A DNA stretch of 8,723 nucleotides from positions 1-8,723 of the forward strand of contig CAIYPH010000052.1 in assembly GCA_903928045.1 (NCBI GenBank), read 5' to 3'. Position 1 is the first letter of the stretch. The number at the start of each line of letters is the position of its first letter. Source of the DNA: an uncultured Rhodospirillales bacterium (GTDB lineage Bacteria > Pseudomonadota > Alphaproteobacteria > Acetobacterales > Acetobacteraceae). This document shows, piece after piece, positions 1 through 6,503 of this stretch. Made by a program: the position numbers and the translations under genes. The notes beneath the pieces were generated by a model. That model worked only from the letters and a program-made list of their open reading frames with translations. It was not told the origin of the DNA and ran no database searches.

Positions 1-43
1 CAAAGTGATAAAAGTTTTTTGCTCCTTTTTTTCAAAAAAGGAG
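1..43 (+). repeat. A/T-rich hairpin repeat, copy 1 (plus orientation, cut by the window edge)
   Basis: A G-T6 run is followed by a near-perfect inverted repeat: CTCCTTTTTT at 22-31, a TC loop, and AAAAAAGGAG at 34-43. It is the same design as the copies near 1661-1710 and 8159-8192. The CAAA at 1-4 can pair with TTTG at 18-21, just ahead of CTCC and a T-run. This suggests the left part of a terminator stem starts outside the window and that the element ends a plus-strand unit to the left. It lies 34 bp before glpD. Terminator function is inferred. Confidence 0.7.
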
Positions 44-76
44 ACCTTCTCTTCTCTCACCGGATAACCCACCCCC

Positions 77-1573
77 ATGAGTGAGCCCCCCACCAGCGTA
101 GACCTCGCCATCATCGGCGGCGGCATCAACGGCGCCGGTATCGCGCGGGATGCCGTGGGCCGCGGCTGGTCGGTGCTGCTGGCCGAGAAGGGCGATCTCG
201 GCGGCGCGACCTCGGCGGCCTCGACCAAGCTCATCCATGGCGGGCTGCGCTATCTCGAGCACTACGAATTCCGCCTGGTGCGCGAGGCGCTGATGGAGCG
301 CGAGGTGCTGTGGGGCATCGCGCCGCACATCATCTGGCCGCTGCGCTTCGTGCTGCCGCATCATCGCGGCCTGCGGCCGGCCTGGCTGCTGCGCACCGGG
401 CTGTTCCTCTACGACCACATCGGCGGGCGCAAGCGCCTTCCCGCGACGCGCACGCTGGCCCTGCGAAGCGACCCGACCGGCGCGCCCCTCAAGCCTGAGT
501 TCACCCTCGGCTTCGAATATTCCGACTGCTGGGTGGAGGATTCCCGCCTGGTCGTGCTCAACGCGCAGGACGCCGCGGAGCGCGGCGCCGAAATCCTCAC
601 CCGTAGCGCCGTGCTGTCTGCCGAACGCGAGGAAGGCGCCTGGACGCTGCGGCTGGAGGGCGGCCGCGTGGTCCGCGCGCTGGCGGTGATCAACGCCGCC
701 GGCCCCTGGGTGGCCGACGTGCTGGGCGGCGTGCTGCGCGCCAACACGCCAGCCAAGGTGCGGCTCGTGAAAGGCAGCCACATCGTGGTGAAGCGCCTCT
801 ACCCGCATGACCGCTGCTATATTTTCCAGAACGCCGATAACCGCATTTTCTTCGCCATCCCCTATGAGCGCGATTTCACCCTGATCGGCACCACCGACCA
901 GGATTTCACCGGCGACCCCGCCGGCGTCACCATCTCCGAGGGCGAAATCGCCTATCTCTGCGCCGGCGCCTCGGCCTATTTCCGCGCGCCCGTCACGCCG
1001 CAGGACGTCGTCTGGAGCTATTCCGGCGTCCGCCCGCTCTATGACGACGGCGCCAGCGCGGCACAGGAAGCCACGCGCGATTACGTGCTGGAACTTGACG
1101 CCACCTACGGCCAGCCGCCCGCCCTCTCCGTGTTCGGCGGCAAAATCACCACCTATCGCCGCCTCGCCGAATCCGCCTTGGCCAAGATCGCCCCCCACCT
1201 CCCCGTGCCCCGCGCCGGCAAGGCCGCCGGCTGGACCGCCACCGCCCCGCTGCCTGGCGGCGACTTTCCGCGCGAGGGGTTCGAGGCCCTGGTGGAGGAC
1301 CTCAACCGCCGCCACCCCTACCTCCCCGCCCCCCTCGCCCGCCGCCTCGCCCGCGCCTACGGCACCCGCGCCGACACGCTGCTGGACGGCGCGACCACGC
1401 TCGGCGACCTCGGCGCGGTCTACGGCGCCGGCATCACCGCGGCCGAACTCGCCTACCTCGCCCGCCACGAATTCGCCCGCACCGGCGCCGATGTAGCGTG
1501 GCGGCGCAGCAAGCTCGGGCTGCGGTTGAGCGCGGCCGAGATTGCGCGGATGGATGCGGCGTTGCGGCAGTAG
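77..1573 (+). CDS. glpD: aerobic glycerol-3-phosphate dehydrogenase (FAD), GlpD
   Basis: This 498-residue protein is a membrane-associated flavoenzyme that oxidises sn-glycerol 3-phosphate to dihydroxyacetone phosphate and passes electrons to quinone. The N-terminal dinucleotide fold shows IIGGGINGAG at residues 12-21, followed by the GlpD signature ATSAASTKLIHGGLRYLE at 44-61. Further family motifs are NAAGPWV (206-212), VKGSHIVV (231-238), IGTTDQDF (270-277), SGVRPLYDD (316-324) and GGKITTYR (354-361). The C-terminal helical domain ends in WRRSKLGL (475-482), as in other GlpD proteins. The length is normal for the family. The ATG at 77 is the only sensible start because the fold begins at residue 9, but no Shine-Dalgarno sequence precedes it. 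No glpK, glpF or glpR lies in the window, so glycerol or glycerophospholipid use is inferred from the enzyme alone. It is convergent with the minus-strand cluster. Confidence 0.95.
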   Translation: MSEPPTSVDLAIIGGGINGAGIARDAVGRGWSVLLAEKGDLGGATSAASTKLIHGGLRYLEHYEFRLVREALMEREVLWGIAPHIIWPLRFVLPHHRGLRPAWLLRTGLFLYDHIGGRKRLPATRTLALRSDPTGAPLKPEFTLGFEYSDCWVEDSRLVVLNAQDAAERGAEILTRSAVLSAEREEGAWTLRLEGGRVVRALAVINAAGPWVADVLGGVLRANTPAKVRLVKGSHIVVKRLYPHDRCYIFQNADNRIFFAIPYERDFTLIGTTDQDFTGDPAGVTISEGEIAYLCAGASAYFRAPVTPQDVVWSYSGVRPLYDDGASAAQEATRDYVLELDATYGQPPALSVFGGKITTYRRLAESALAKIAPHLPVPRAGKAAGWTATAPLPGGDFPREGFEALVEDLNRRHPYLPAPLARRLARAYGTRADTLLDGATTLGDLGAVYGAGITAAELAYLARHEFARTGADVAWRRSKLGLRLSAAEIARMDAALRQ

Positions 1574-1604
1574 GCGGGGAAGCAAGGCAAGCGGTTCTTT
1601 TTTG

Positions 1605-1639
1605 AAAAAAAGAACCAAAAAACTTTTATCCGTTGGCTC
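1605..1639 (-). terminator. Putative rho-independent terminator of the minus-strand cluster
   Basis: Read on the minus strand, GAGCCAA (1639-1633) pairs with TTGGTTC (1618-1612), with one G-U pair. Seven T residues follow directly (1611-1605). The dehydrogenase stop codon lies about 90 bases upstream in transcription. The T-run also forms the 5' arm of a second hairpin, so two folds compete. Function is inferred from structure. Confidence 0.6.
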
Positions 1640-1660
1640 GGAGTCTCCCGGAGAAGCCGC

Positions 1661-1696
1661 GAAGCAAACGGATAAAGTTTTTTTGCTTCTTTTTTT
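1661..1696 (+). terminator. Putative rho-independent terminator of glpD
   Basis: GAAGCAAA (1661-1668) pairs perfectly with TTTGCTTC (1682-1689) around a 13-base loop, and seven T residues follow at 1690-1696. It lies about 90 bases after the glpD stop codon and is the mirror of the minus-strand terminator in the same composite repeat. The T-run can instead pair with the downstream A-run at 1699-1705. Confidence 0.65.
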
Positions 1697-1731
1697 ACAA
1701 AAAAAGAAGCGCTTCCTTCCCCGTCGCGCCG

Positions 1732-4152
1732 TCAGGCGCGGATGCGCTGGGAGTCCGGGTCATAGAGCGGTTTCAGGCTGACGGTCGCGCCAATCAGCCG
1801 CCCTTCCACCTCGATCTCGAACCGCCCATTGAGCCGCCCGGCCGGGATGTAGCCGAGGCCGATCGCCGAACCCAGCGCATGGCCATAGCCGCCTGAGGTG
1901 AGGTAGCCGATCACCTCGCCGTCGCAGAGGATCGGCTCGTTGTGGAACAGCAGGGGCTCCGGATCGTCGAGCAGGAACTGCGCCATCACCCGCGTCACCC
2001 CCTCGGCGCGCCGCGCCAGCACGGCGTCACGGCCGATGAAGGGGCCGTACTTGCCGTCGGGCTTTTTGGTGCGCACGGCGAAGCCGAGCCCGGCGTCGAG
2101 CACGTGGTCTTCGTCGGAGATGTCGTGGCCGTAGTGGCGGTAGGCTTTTTCGAGGCGCAGCGAATCCATGGCGTGGATGCCGACGGGGGTGACGTCGCCG
2201 TCGGCCATCAGGGTGTCGAACACGTGGCGCGCCTGATCGGCCGCGACGTAGAGCTCCCAGCCGAGTTCGCCGACATAGGTGATGCGGTGGGCGCGGACAT
2301 GGGCCATGCCGAATTCGATGGTGCGCGCGGTGGCGAAGGGGAAGGCAGCGTTGGAAAGATCGGCCGGGGTGTGGCGTTGCAGGATCTCGCGGGCGCTTGG
2401 GCCCATCACGGCGAGGCAGGCCTCGCCGGCGGTCACGTCGATGGCGATGCAATGGGCGTCGGCGGGAATATGGCGTTGCAGCCAGGCGAAATCGCGAATT
2501 GCGGCGCCGCCCGACGTGACGACGAGGAACTCCTCGGCGGCGAGGCGGGTGACGGTCAGGTCGGCCTCGATGCCGCCCTTCGCGTTCAGCCACTGGGTAT
2601 AGACGCAGCGGCCGACCGGCACCGCGACGTCATTGGCGGAGATGCGTTGCAGGACGGCCTCGGCGTCGCGGCCGATCACGCGGAATTTTCCGAAGGGCGA
2701 CATGTCGAGCACGCCCACCTCGGTGCGGATGGCCATGTGTTCGGCGGCGGTGTGTTTGAACCAGTCGGGGCGGCCCCAGGAATAGTCGTACTGGGTGCCG
2801 GGCGGCGCGAAGAAGCCGGGGCGTTCCCAGCCCGCGACTTCGGCGAATACCGCTCCGCGCGCTTGCCAACGCTCGTGCAGCGGGGTGTGGCGCACATCCC
2901 GCGCCGTCTCATATTGGCGGTGCGGGAAGTGGTCGGCGTAGAGCAGGCCGAGGGATTCGCGGACGCGGGCGGTGAGGTAGGTCTTGTTGTTCTGGAAGCG
3001 CTGCATGCGGCGGATATCGACGTCCCCGAGATCCATCGTCGGCCCGCCCGCCTGCATCCACTCCGCCAGCACCCGCCCGGCGCCGCCGGCGGATTGGATG
3101 CCGACCGAGTTGAAGCCGGCGGCGACGTAGAAATTTCGCAGCTCCGGGGCCTCGCCGAGGAGGTAGCGCACGTCCGGCGTGAAGCTCTCCGGGCCGTTGA
3201 AGAAGGTGGCGATCCCGTGTTCGGCAAGCAGCGGCATGCGTTTGGTGGCTTGTTCGAGCTGGGTCGAAATCTGGTCCCAGTCATCCGGCAAGGTGGTGAA
3301 CTCGGCATCCTCGGGCACCCCGGCGACCGCCCAGGGCTTGGCGTTGGGTTCGAAGAAGCCGAGCATCATCTTCCCGGCGTCCTCCTTGTAATAGGCGCAT
3401 TCATCGGGCACCCGCAGCGTCGGCAAATCGCGCGGCAGGCCGGGGATGGCGCCGGTCAGCACGTAGAAATGCTCGCAGGCCTGCAAGGGCACGTTGACGC
3501 CGGCCATCAGGCCGACATCCCTGGCCCACAGGCCGGCGCAGTTCACCACGTAATCGGCGGCGATCGCGCCGTGGTCGGTGACGACACCGGAGGCGGCACC
3601 GTTGGTGGTGGTGATCGCGGTGACCTTCACGTTCTCGAAGATCTTTACTCCCCGCTGGCGGGCACCCTTGGCCAAAGCGAGGGCGATGTTGGCGGGGTCG
3701 GCCTTGCCGTCCGAGGGGATCCAGACGCCACCGGTCATCCCCGCGGTGTTGACCTGGGGATAGCGGGACTTGATCTCGGCAGGGGTGATGACATCGACCT
3801 CGATCCCGAAGGCGCGGGCCATCGAGGCCTGGCGTTTCAGCTCGGAGAAGCGGGCCTCGCTGAGGGCCGCCGAGATCGAGCCGGTGCGGCGGAAGCCGGT
3901 GGCGAGGCCGGTATCCGCCTCCAGATTGCCGTAGAGGTCGGCGGAGTATTTGGCGAGCTTGGTCATGTTGGCGGTGGCGCGGAGCTGGCCGATCAGGCCG
4001 GCGGCGTGCCAGGTGGTTCCTGACGTCAGGCGCTTGCGTTCGAGCAGCACCACGTCGGTCCAGCCTTGCAAGGCCAGATGATAGGCCACCGAGCAGCCGA
4101 CGACCCCACCGCCGATGATGACGGCGCGGGCTTGGGTGGGGAGATCGGGCAT
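1732..4152 (-). CDS. FAD-dependent dimethylglycine/sarcosine dehydrogenase-like protein fused to a GcvT domain
   Basis: This 806-residue flavoenzyme probably demethylates an N-methyl amino acid such as dimethylglycine or sarcosine and passes the one-carbon unit to tetrahydrofolate. The N-terminal DAO fold has VIIGGGVVG at 11-19. TSGTTWHAAGL at 43-53 carries His49, the expected site of covalent FAD attachment in this family. NCAGLWA (204-210) and GFNSVGIQSAGGAGR (346-360) complete the FAD domain. A linker domain follows (about 370-430). The aminomethyltransferase-type folate domain includes DMSPFGKFRVIG (483-494) and YTQWLNAKGGIEADLTVTRL (518-537). The GcvT C-terminal barrel includes LTSGGYGHALGSAIGLGYI (751-769). 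An in-frame ATG at 4194 would overlap the upstream gene and has no ribosome site. The ATG at 4152 has GGAGG six bases ahead and fits the fold start. It is the last gene of the minus-strand cluster. The substrate cannot be fixed from sequence. Confidence 0.9.
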   Translation of the reverse strand: MPDLPTQARAVIIGGGVVGCSVAYHLALQGWTDVVLLERKRLTSGTTWHAAGLIGQLRATANMTKLAKYSADLYGNLEADTGLATGFRRTGSISAALSEARFSELKRQASMARAFGIEVDVITPAEIKSRYPQVNTAGMTGGVWIPSDGKADPANIALALAKGARQRGVKIFENVKVTAITTTNGAASGVVTDHGAIAADYVVNCAGLWARDVGLMAGVNVPLQACEHFYVLTGAIPGLPRDLPTLRVPDECAYYKEDAGKMMLGFFEPNAKPWAVAGVPEDAEFTTLPDDWDQISTQLEQATKRMPLLAEHGIATFFNGPESFTPDVRYLLGEAPELRNFYVAAGFNSVGIQSAGGAGRVLAEWMQAGGPTMDLGDVDIRRMQRFQNNKTYLTARVRESLGLLYADHFPHRQYETARDVRHTPLHERWQARGAVFAEVAGWERPGFFAPPGTQYDYSWGRPDWFKHTAAEHMAIRTEVGVLDMSPFGKFRVIGRDAEAVLQRISANDVAVPVGRCVYTQWLNAKGGIEADLTVTRLAAEEFLVVTSGGAAIRDFAWLQRHIPADAHCIAIDVTAGEACLAVMGPSAREILQRHTPADLSNAAFPFATARTIEFGMAHVRAHRITYVGELGWELYVAADQARHVFDTLMADGDVTPVGIHAMDSLRLEKAYRHYGHDISDEDHVLDAGLGFAVRTKKPDGKYGPFIGRDAVLARRAEGVTRVMAQFLLDDPEPLLFHNEPILCDGEVIGYLTSGGYGHALGSAIGLGYIPAGRLNGRFEIEVEGRLIGATVSLKPLYDPDSQRIRA

Positions 4153-4158
4153 CGTGGG

Positions 4159-4163
4159 CCTCC
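4159..4163 (-). promoter_or_regulatory. Shine-Dalgarno sequence deciding the dehydrogenase start
   Basis: GGAGG on the minus strand lies six bases before the ATG at 4152. The longer in-frame ATG at 4194 has nothing comparable, so the shorter start is preferred. Confidence 0.75.
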
Positions 4164-4183
4164 GGTTGGACCCTGTCTCGATA

Positions 4184-4894
4184 CTATCCGGCATCGGCGA
4201 ATACCAGACGCCGCACCCGCCGGGCCTTGGCGGGGACGGCGGCGTAGAGGTCCTTGCTCGCTTCGGTGAGGATCACGCCGCCGAAGCGGGGGGCCATCGT
4301 GTGACCCGCCTTCTCCCACAGCCGGGCTCCGCGCAGGATGAGGCGGCTGTTGGTGGGGGGGACGTAGAGGGCGGTGTCGCGGCGTTCGACGTGGAAGAGG
4401 CTGTCGGTGAGCAGGCGGCCGATCTGGCCGTTCGAGTAGGGCTGGCCGTGGCCGAAGGGGGTGCTTTCGACATAGGCCCATAGCCCGGTGCGGTTGGGGG
4501 CAACCACCAGGAGGCGGCCGTCATCCTTCAGCACCCGCCAGACCTCGCGCAGCATGGCCCGGGCGTTCTCGGCGGCCTCGAGCCCGTGGACCAGCAGGAC
4601 CCGATCGAAGCTGAGATCGGCGAAGGGAAGCGCGGTTTCCTCGGCGGTGCAGGCGAGGTTGGCGGCACCAGGCGGCCAGCGGGCGGCGCCGATCTGGGCG
4701 GGGGTGAGGGCGATGGTGCGTTGGGCGTGCTCGCGCCAGAGGCGGAGATAGGGGGCGGGGTAGCCGAGGCCGAGGATGGACTGGCCCTCGAGGCCCGGCC
4801 ACATCGCCATCAGCCGGAGGCGCAGCCAATGGGCGGCCACGGCCCCGCGGGGGGTGGCGTAGAACTCGGCGGCGCTGTCGGTGTCGGTCACCAT
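4184..4894 (-). CDS. class I SAM-dependent methyltransferase (Methyltransf_11 type)
   Basis: The 236-residue protein has a Rossmann-type methyltransferase core. Motif I is a variant, SILGLGYPAPYL (39-50). An acidic/hydrophobic strand LSFDRVLLVHGLE (about 93-105) corresponds to the motif near the substrate pocket, and LREVWRVLKDDGRLLVVAPN follows. The phrases STPFGHGQPYS and the C-terminal GGVILTEASKDLYA match, from memory, an uncharacterised alphaproteobacterial methyltransferase family often found beside gloB (hydroxyacylglutathione hydrolase). No gloB is present here. The methyl acceptor is unknown. The start at 4894 is 15 bases after the channel stop codon and has no Shine-Dalgarno sequence. 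An extended -10 promoter lies right in front of it. The 3' end is 31 bases from the dehydrogenase start, so co-transcription is likely. Confidence 0.85.
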   Translation of the reverse strand: MVTDTDSAAEFYATPRGAVAAHWLRLRLMAMWPGLEGQSILGLGYPAPYLRLWREHAQRTIALTPAQIGAARWPPGAANLACTAEETALPFADLSFDRVLLVHGLEAAENARAMLREVWRVLKDDGRLLVVAPNRTGLWAYVESTPFGHGQPYSNGQIGRLLTDSLFHVERRDTALYVPPTNSRLILRGARLWEKAGHTMAPRFGGVILTEASKDLYAAVPAKARRVRRLVFADAG

Positions 4895-4900
4895 GGCGGC

Positions 4901-4909
4901 ATTATAGCA
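4901..4909 (-). promoter_or_regulatory. Extended -10 promoter for a possibly leaderless methyltransferase transcript
   Basis: On the minus strand the sequence TGCTATAAT matches the extended -10 consensus TGnTATAAT exactly. Six bases separate it from the A of the ATG at 4894, which is where transcription would normally begin. The mRNA could therefore start at the start codon. No -35 box is visible, as often tolerated with extended -10 promoters. The absence of a Shine-Dalgarno sequence fits a leaderless start. Function is inferred. Confidence 0.4.
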
Positions 4910-5791
4910 TCACTCCGGCTCGATATGGCTGATCCGGGTGAGGTCGGCGACGATGCGGCCGGCGGGATCGGTGGCGACCACGTCGACGTAGCGGTGGGAG
5001 AAGGCGATGTCGGCGGCGCCGTATTGATGGACGTCATGCACCTGGGCGGCGAGGGCGGGGTCGCGGCCTTCGAAGGTGAGGAAGAAGACGGGGTTGTGGG
5101 CTTCGAGCCATTCGGGATTGATGCCGTACAGCGGGCTGGCTTCGTCGATGATGTGCATGATGGTCCAGGTCAGGGCGAAGACGGGCAGGCGATCGGAGCG
5201 GAGCGGCAGGATATGGGTCATGCGGAAGGACTGGCCTTCCGCGGAGCGGCGCAGCAGCAGCACGGTGAGGCGGGCGGTGGCGTCGGAGATCAGGCCCACG
5301 CGGTCATTCCCGATACGGATCATCAGCGTGGGCTGGCCTTCGTGCATCGTCACGATGGCTTTCTCGGCATAGGCGACCTTGGCGGTGGGGCGGGCGAAGC
5401 GGACGAAGGTGATGCCGGTCATGATGGCGGTGAAGCCCATGCCGCACATGATTTCGATGGTGGCGACGATGTGGGCGTAGAGGGTGGCGGGCGACATGGC
5501 GCCGTAGCCGACGGTGGCCAGCGTCTCGAAGGAGAAGAAGAAGGCGTCCGCGAAGGAGGCGGGCTGGGCGTTGGCGATGCTGCCGGGGACGGCCATGTAG
5601 AGCCCGGCGAAAATGAGGTTCAGCAGCAGGTTGAACCCCACGAACAGCAGGACGAAGTGCGGCCAGGTGATGCGCACCGCGAGGTGGTAGGGGTCCCGCA
5701 GGTCGAACCGCCCACCTTTGCGGGTGATGGTGTAGGTGGCGGGGATTTTGAGGCCGGGGGTGGTGCGGAAGCGGGCTTGCGTGCGGGCCAT
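4910..5791 (-). CDS. KirBac-type inward-rectifier potassium channel
   Basis: The 293-residue protein is predicted to form a tetrameric K+ channel in the inner membrane with a cytoplasmic C-terminal beta domain. An N-terminal slide-helix region, DLRDPYHLAVRITWPHF (about 30-46), leads into TM1 (about 46-68). A pore helix follows (about 80-92), then the selectivity filter TVGYG (93-97), TM2 (about 103-130) and the typical RFARPTAKV exit motif (131-139). The remaining 150 residues resemble the Kir cytoplasmic domain, including RIGNDRVGLISDATARLTVLL. The residue after the filter is Ala98 where I recall Asp in KirBac1.1. Longer in-frame starts run into the upstream nitroreductase and encode low-complexity sequence, so the ATG at 5791 is chosen. 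It lies four bases after the nitroreductase stop codon without a clear ribosome site, suggesting translational coupling. Its place in a redox cluster is unexplained. Confidence 0.9.
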   Translation of the reverse strand: MARTQARFRTTPGLKIPATYTITRKGGRFDLRDPYHLAVRITWPHFVLLFVGFNLLLNLIFAGLYMAVPGSIANAQPASFADAFFFSFETLATVGYGAMSPATLYAHIVATIEIMCGMGFTAIMTGITFVRFARPTAKVAYAEKAIVTMHEGQPTLMIRIGNDRVGLISDATARLTVLLLRRSAEGQSFRMTHILPLRSDRLPVFALTWTIMHIIDEASPLYGINPEWLEAHNPVFFLTFEGRDPALAAQVHDVHQYGAADIAFSHRYVDVVATDPAGRIVADLTRISHIEPE

Positions 5792-5795
5792 GGGC

Positions 5796-6503
5796 TCAGA
5801 ACCCGCGGAACTCGGTGAAATCCGCGGCCGGCACGCGGCCGGTGACCAGGGCGTTGGCCGGCACGGCCTTGTCCTCGTGGCCGATGGCGAAGCCGCCGAT
5901 GATGACGTCATCCTCGCTCATGCCGAGCAGGCTGCGGATCGGGCCGGGGAACTCGGCGAAGACGGCCATGGGGCAGGTATCGAGCCCGCGGGCGCGGGCG
6001 GCGAGGGAGAGGGTTTGCAGGAACATGCCGTAGTCGATCCAGGAGCCGATGCGCATGCGGCGGTCGATGGTGCAGATCAGGCCGACCGGGGCGCCGAAGA
6101 AATGCAGGTTGTTGACCACCTGGGCCTTCATCTTGTCGGTCTCGCCGCGGGCGATGCCGAGCAGGCCGTAGAGGTCCCAGCCGATTTTGCGGCGGCGGGA
6201 GATATAGGGCTCGAACAGCGGCGAGGGGTAGTAGACGTGGTCGATCTTGGCGTCCTCGTCGCCGGCGAGGTATTTGGCGGAGAGGCCGTCGCAGAAGGTT
6301 TTGAGCGGTTCGCCGGCGAGGGCCAGCACCTTCCAGGGCTGCATGTTGGTGCCGGAGGGGGCGCGGGCGGCGACGTCGAGCAGATGGGTGATATCCGCCT
6401 TTGCGACGGGGGTGGGCAGGAAGCCGCGGATGGCGCGGCGGGACAGGATCACCGCCTCGGTTTCGTTGGCGGGGGTGAGGTCGGCGGCGAGCTTGTCGGT
6501 CAT
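5796..6503 (-). CDS. nitroreductase family FMN-dependent oxidoreductase
   Basis: The 235-residue cytoplasmic flavoprotein belongs to the nitroreductase family, which uses FMN and NAD(P)H to reduce nitroaromatics, quinones or other acceptors. SRRAIRGF at 21-28 and APSGTNMQPW at 48-57 are the usual FMN phosphate and ribityl contacts. A central helix region GSWIDYGMFLQTLSLAARARGL and the C-terminal IIGGFAIGHED (201-211) complete the fold. The length is typical. A GGAAGGAA purine run at 6510-6517 precedes the ATG at 6503 by about six bases. The start overlaps the cupin stop codon as ATGA, a common sign of coupled translation. The natural substrate is unknown. Confidence 0.9.
   Translation of the reverse strand: MTDKLAADLTPANETEAVILSRRAIRGFLPTPVAKADITHLLDVAARAPSGTNMQPWKVLALAGEPLKTFCDGLSAKYLAGDEDAKIDHVYYPSPLFEPYISRRRKIGWDLYGLLGIARGETDKMKAQVVNNLHFFGAPVGLICTIDRRMRIGSWIDYGMFLQTLSLAARARGLDTCPMAVFAEFPGPIRSLLGMSEDDVIIGGFAIGHEDKAVPANALVTGRVPAADFTEFRGF
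5803..5827 (-). repeat. Perfect 7-bp inverted repeat ahead of the potassium channel start
   Basis: CCGCGGA at 5803-5809 and TCCGCGG at 5821-5827 are separated by 11 bases. In the minus-strand mRNA this GC-rich hairpin ends 11 bases before the channel ATG and lies within the last codons of the nitroreductase gene. It could influence translation of the channel, but CCGCGG arises easily in GC-rich coding DNA. Confidence 0.35.

Larger units (their letters stand above)
1593..1710. repeat. Composite of two head-to-head A/T hairpin repeats (copies 2 and 3)
   Basis: Copy 2, in minus orientation, has the hairpin GGTTC-T6 (1593-1603), G, A7-GAACC (1605-1616). Copy 3, in plus orientation, has GCTTC-T7 (1685-1696), AC, A7-GAAGC (1699-1710). 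The inner flanks are also inverted: AAAAAACTTTTATCCGTT at 1617-1634 mirrors AACGGATAAAGTTTTTTT at 1667-1684. The whole 118-bp block is therefore an imperfect palindrome with nested hairpins. It fills the space between the convergent glpD and dehydrogenase genes. The same paired design recurs at 8056-8192. Confidence 0.85.

Noticed and set aside
1593..1616. The A/T hairpin alone as a standard terminator of glpD.
   Set aside because: On the plus strand this hairpin is followed by A residues, not T residues, so it does not fit. The plus-strand terminator is better placed at 1661-1696.
32..1618. Long open frame on the minus strand (528 codons) opposite glpD.
   Set aside because: It is Gly/Ala/Arg/His-rich with no recognisable motif and mirrors a clear glpD reading frame. 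Such frames arise in GC-rich genes because stop codons are rare on the antisense strand.
1942..4023. Long open frame on the plus strand (693 codons) opposite the dehydrogenase.
   Set aside because: Low-complexity Gly/Ala/His/Asp-rich translation with no domain, exactly covering a well-supported gene on the other strand.
4153..4194. Longer start of the dehydrogenase at 4194.
   Set aside because: It overlaps the methyltransferase, lacks a ribosome site and adds 14 non-family residues. The ATG at 4152 has GGAGG six bases upstream.
5792..5911. Longer start of the channel at 5911.
   Set aside because: The extra 40 residues are Ser/Pro/Arg-rich antisense-like sequence from another frame of the nitroreductase gene. 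The KirBac N-terminus begins near 5791.
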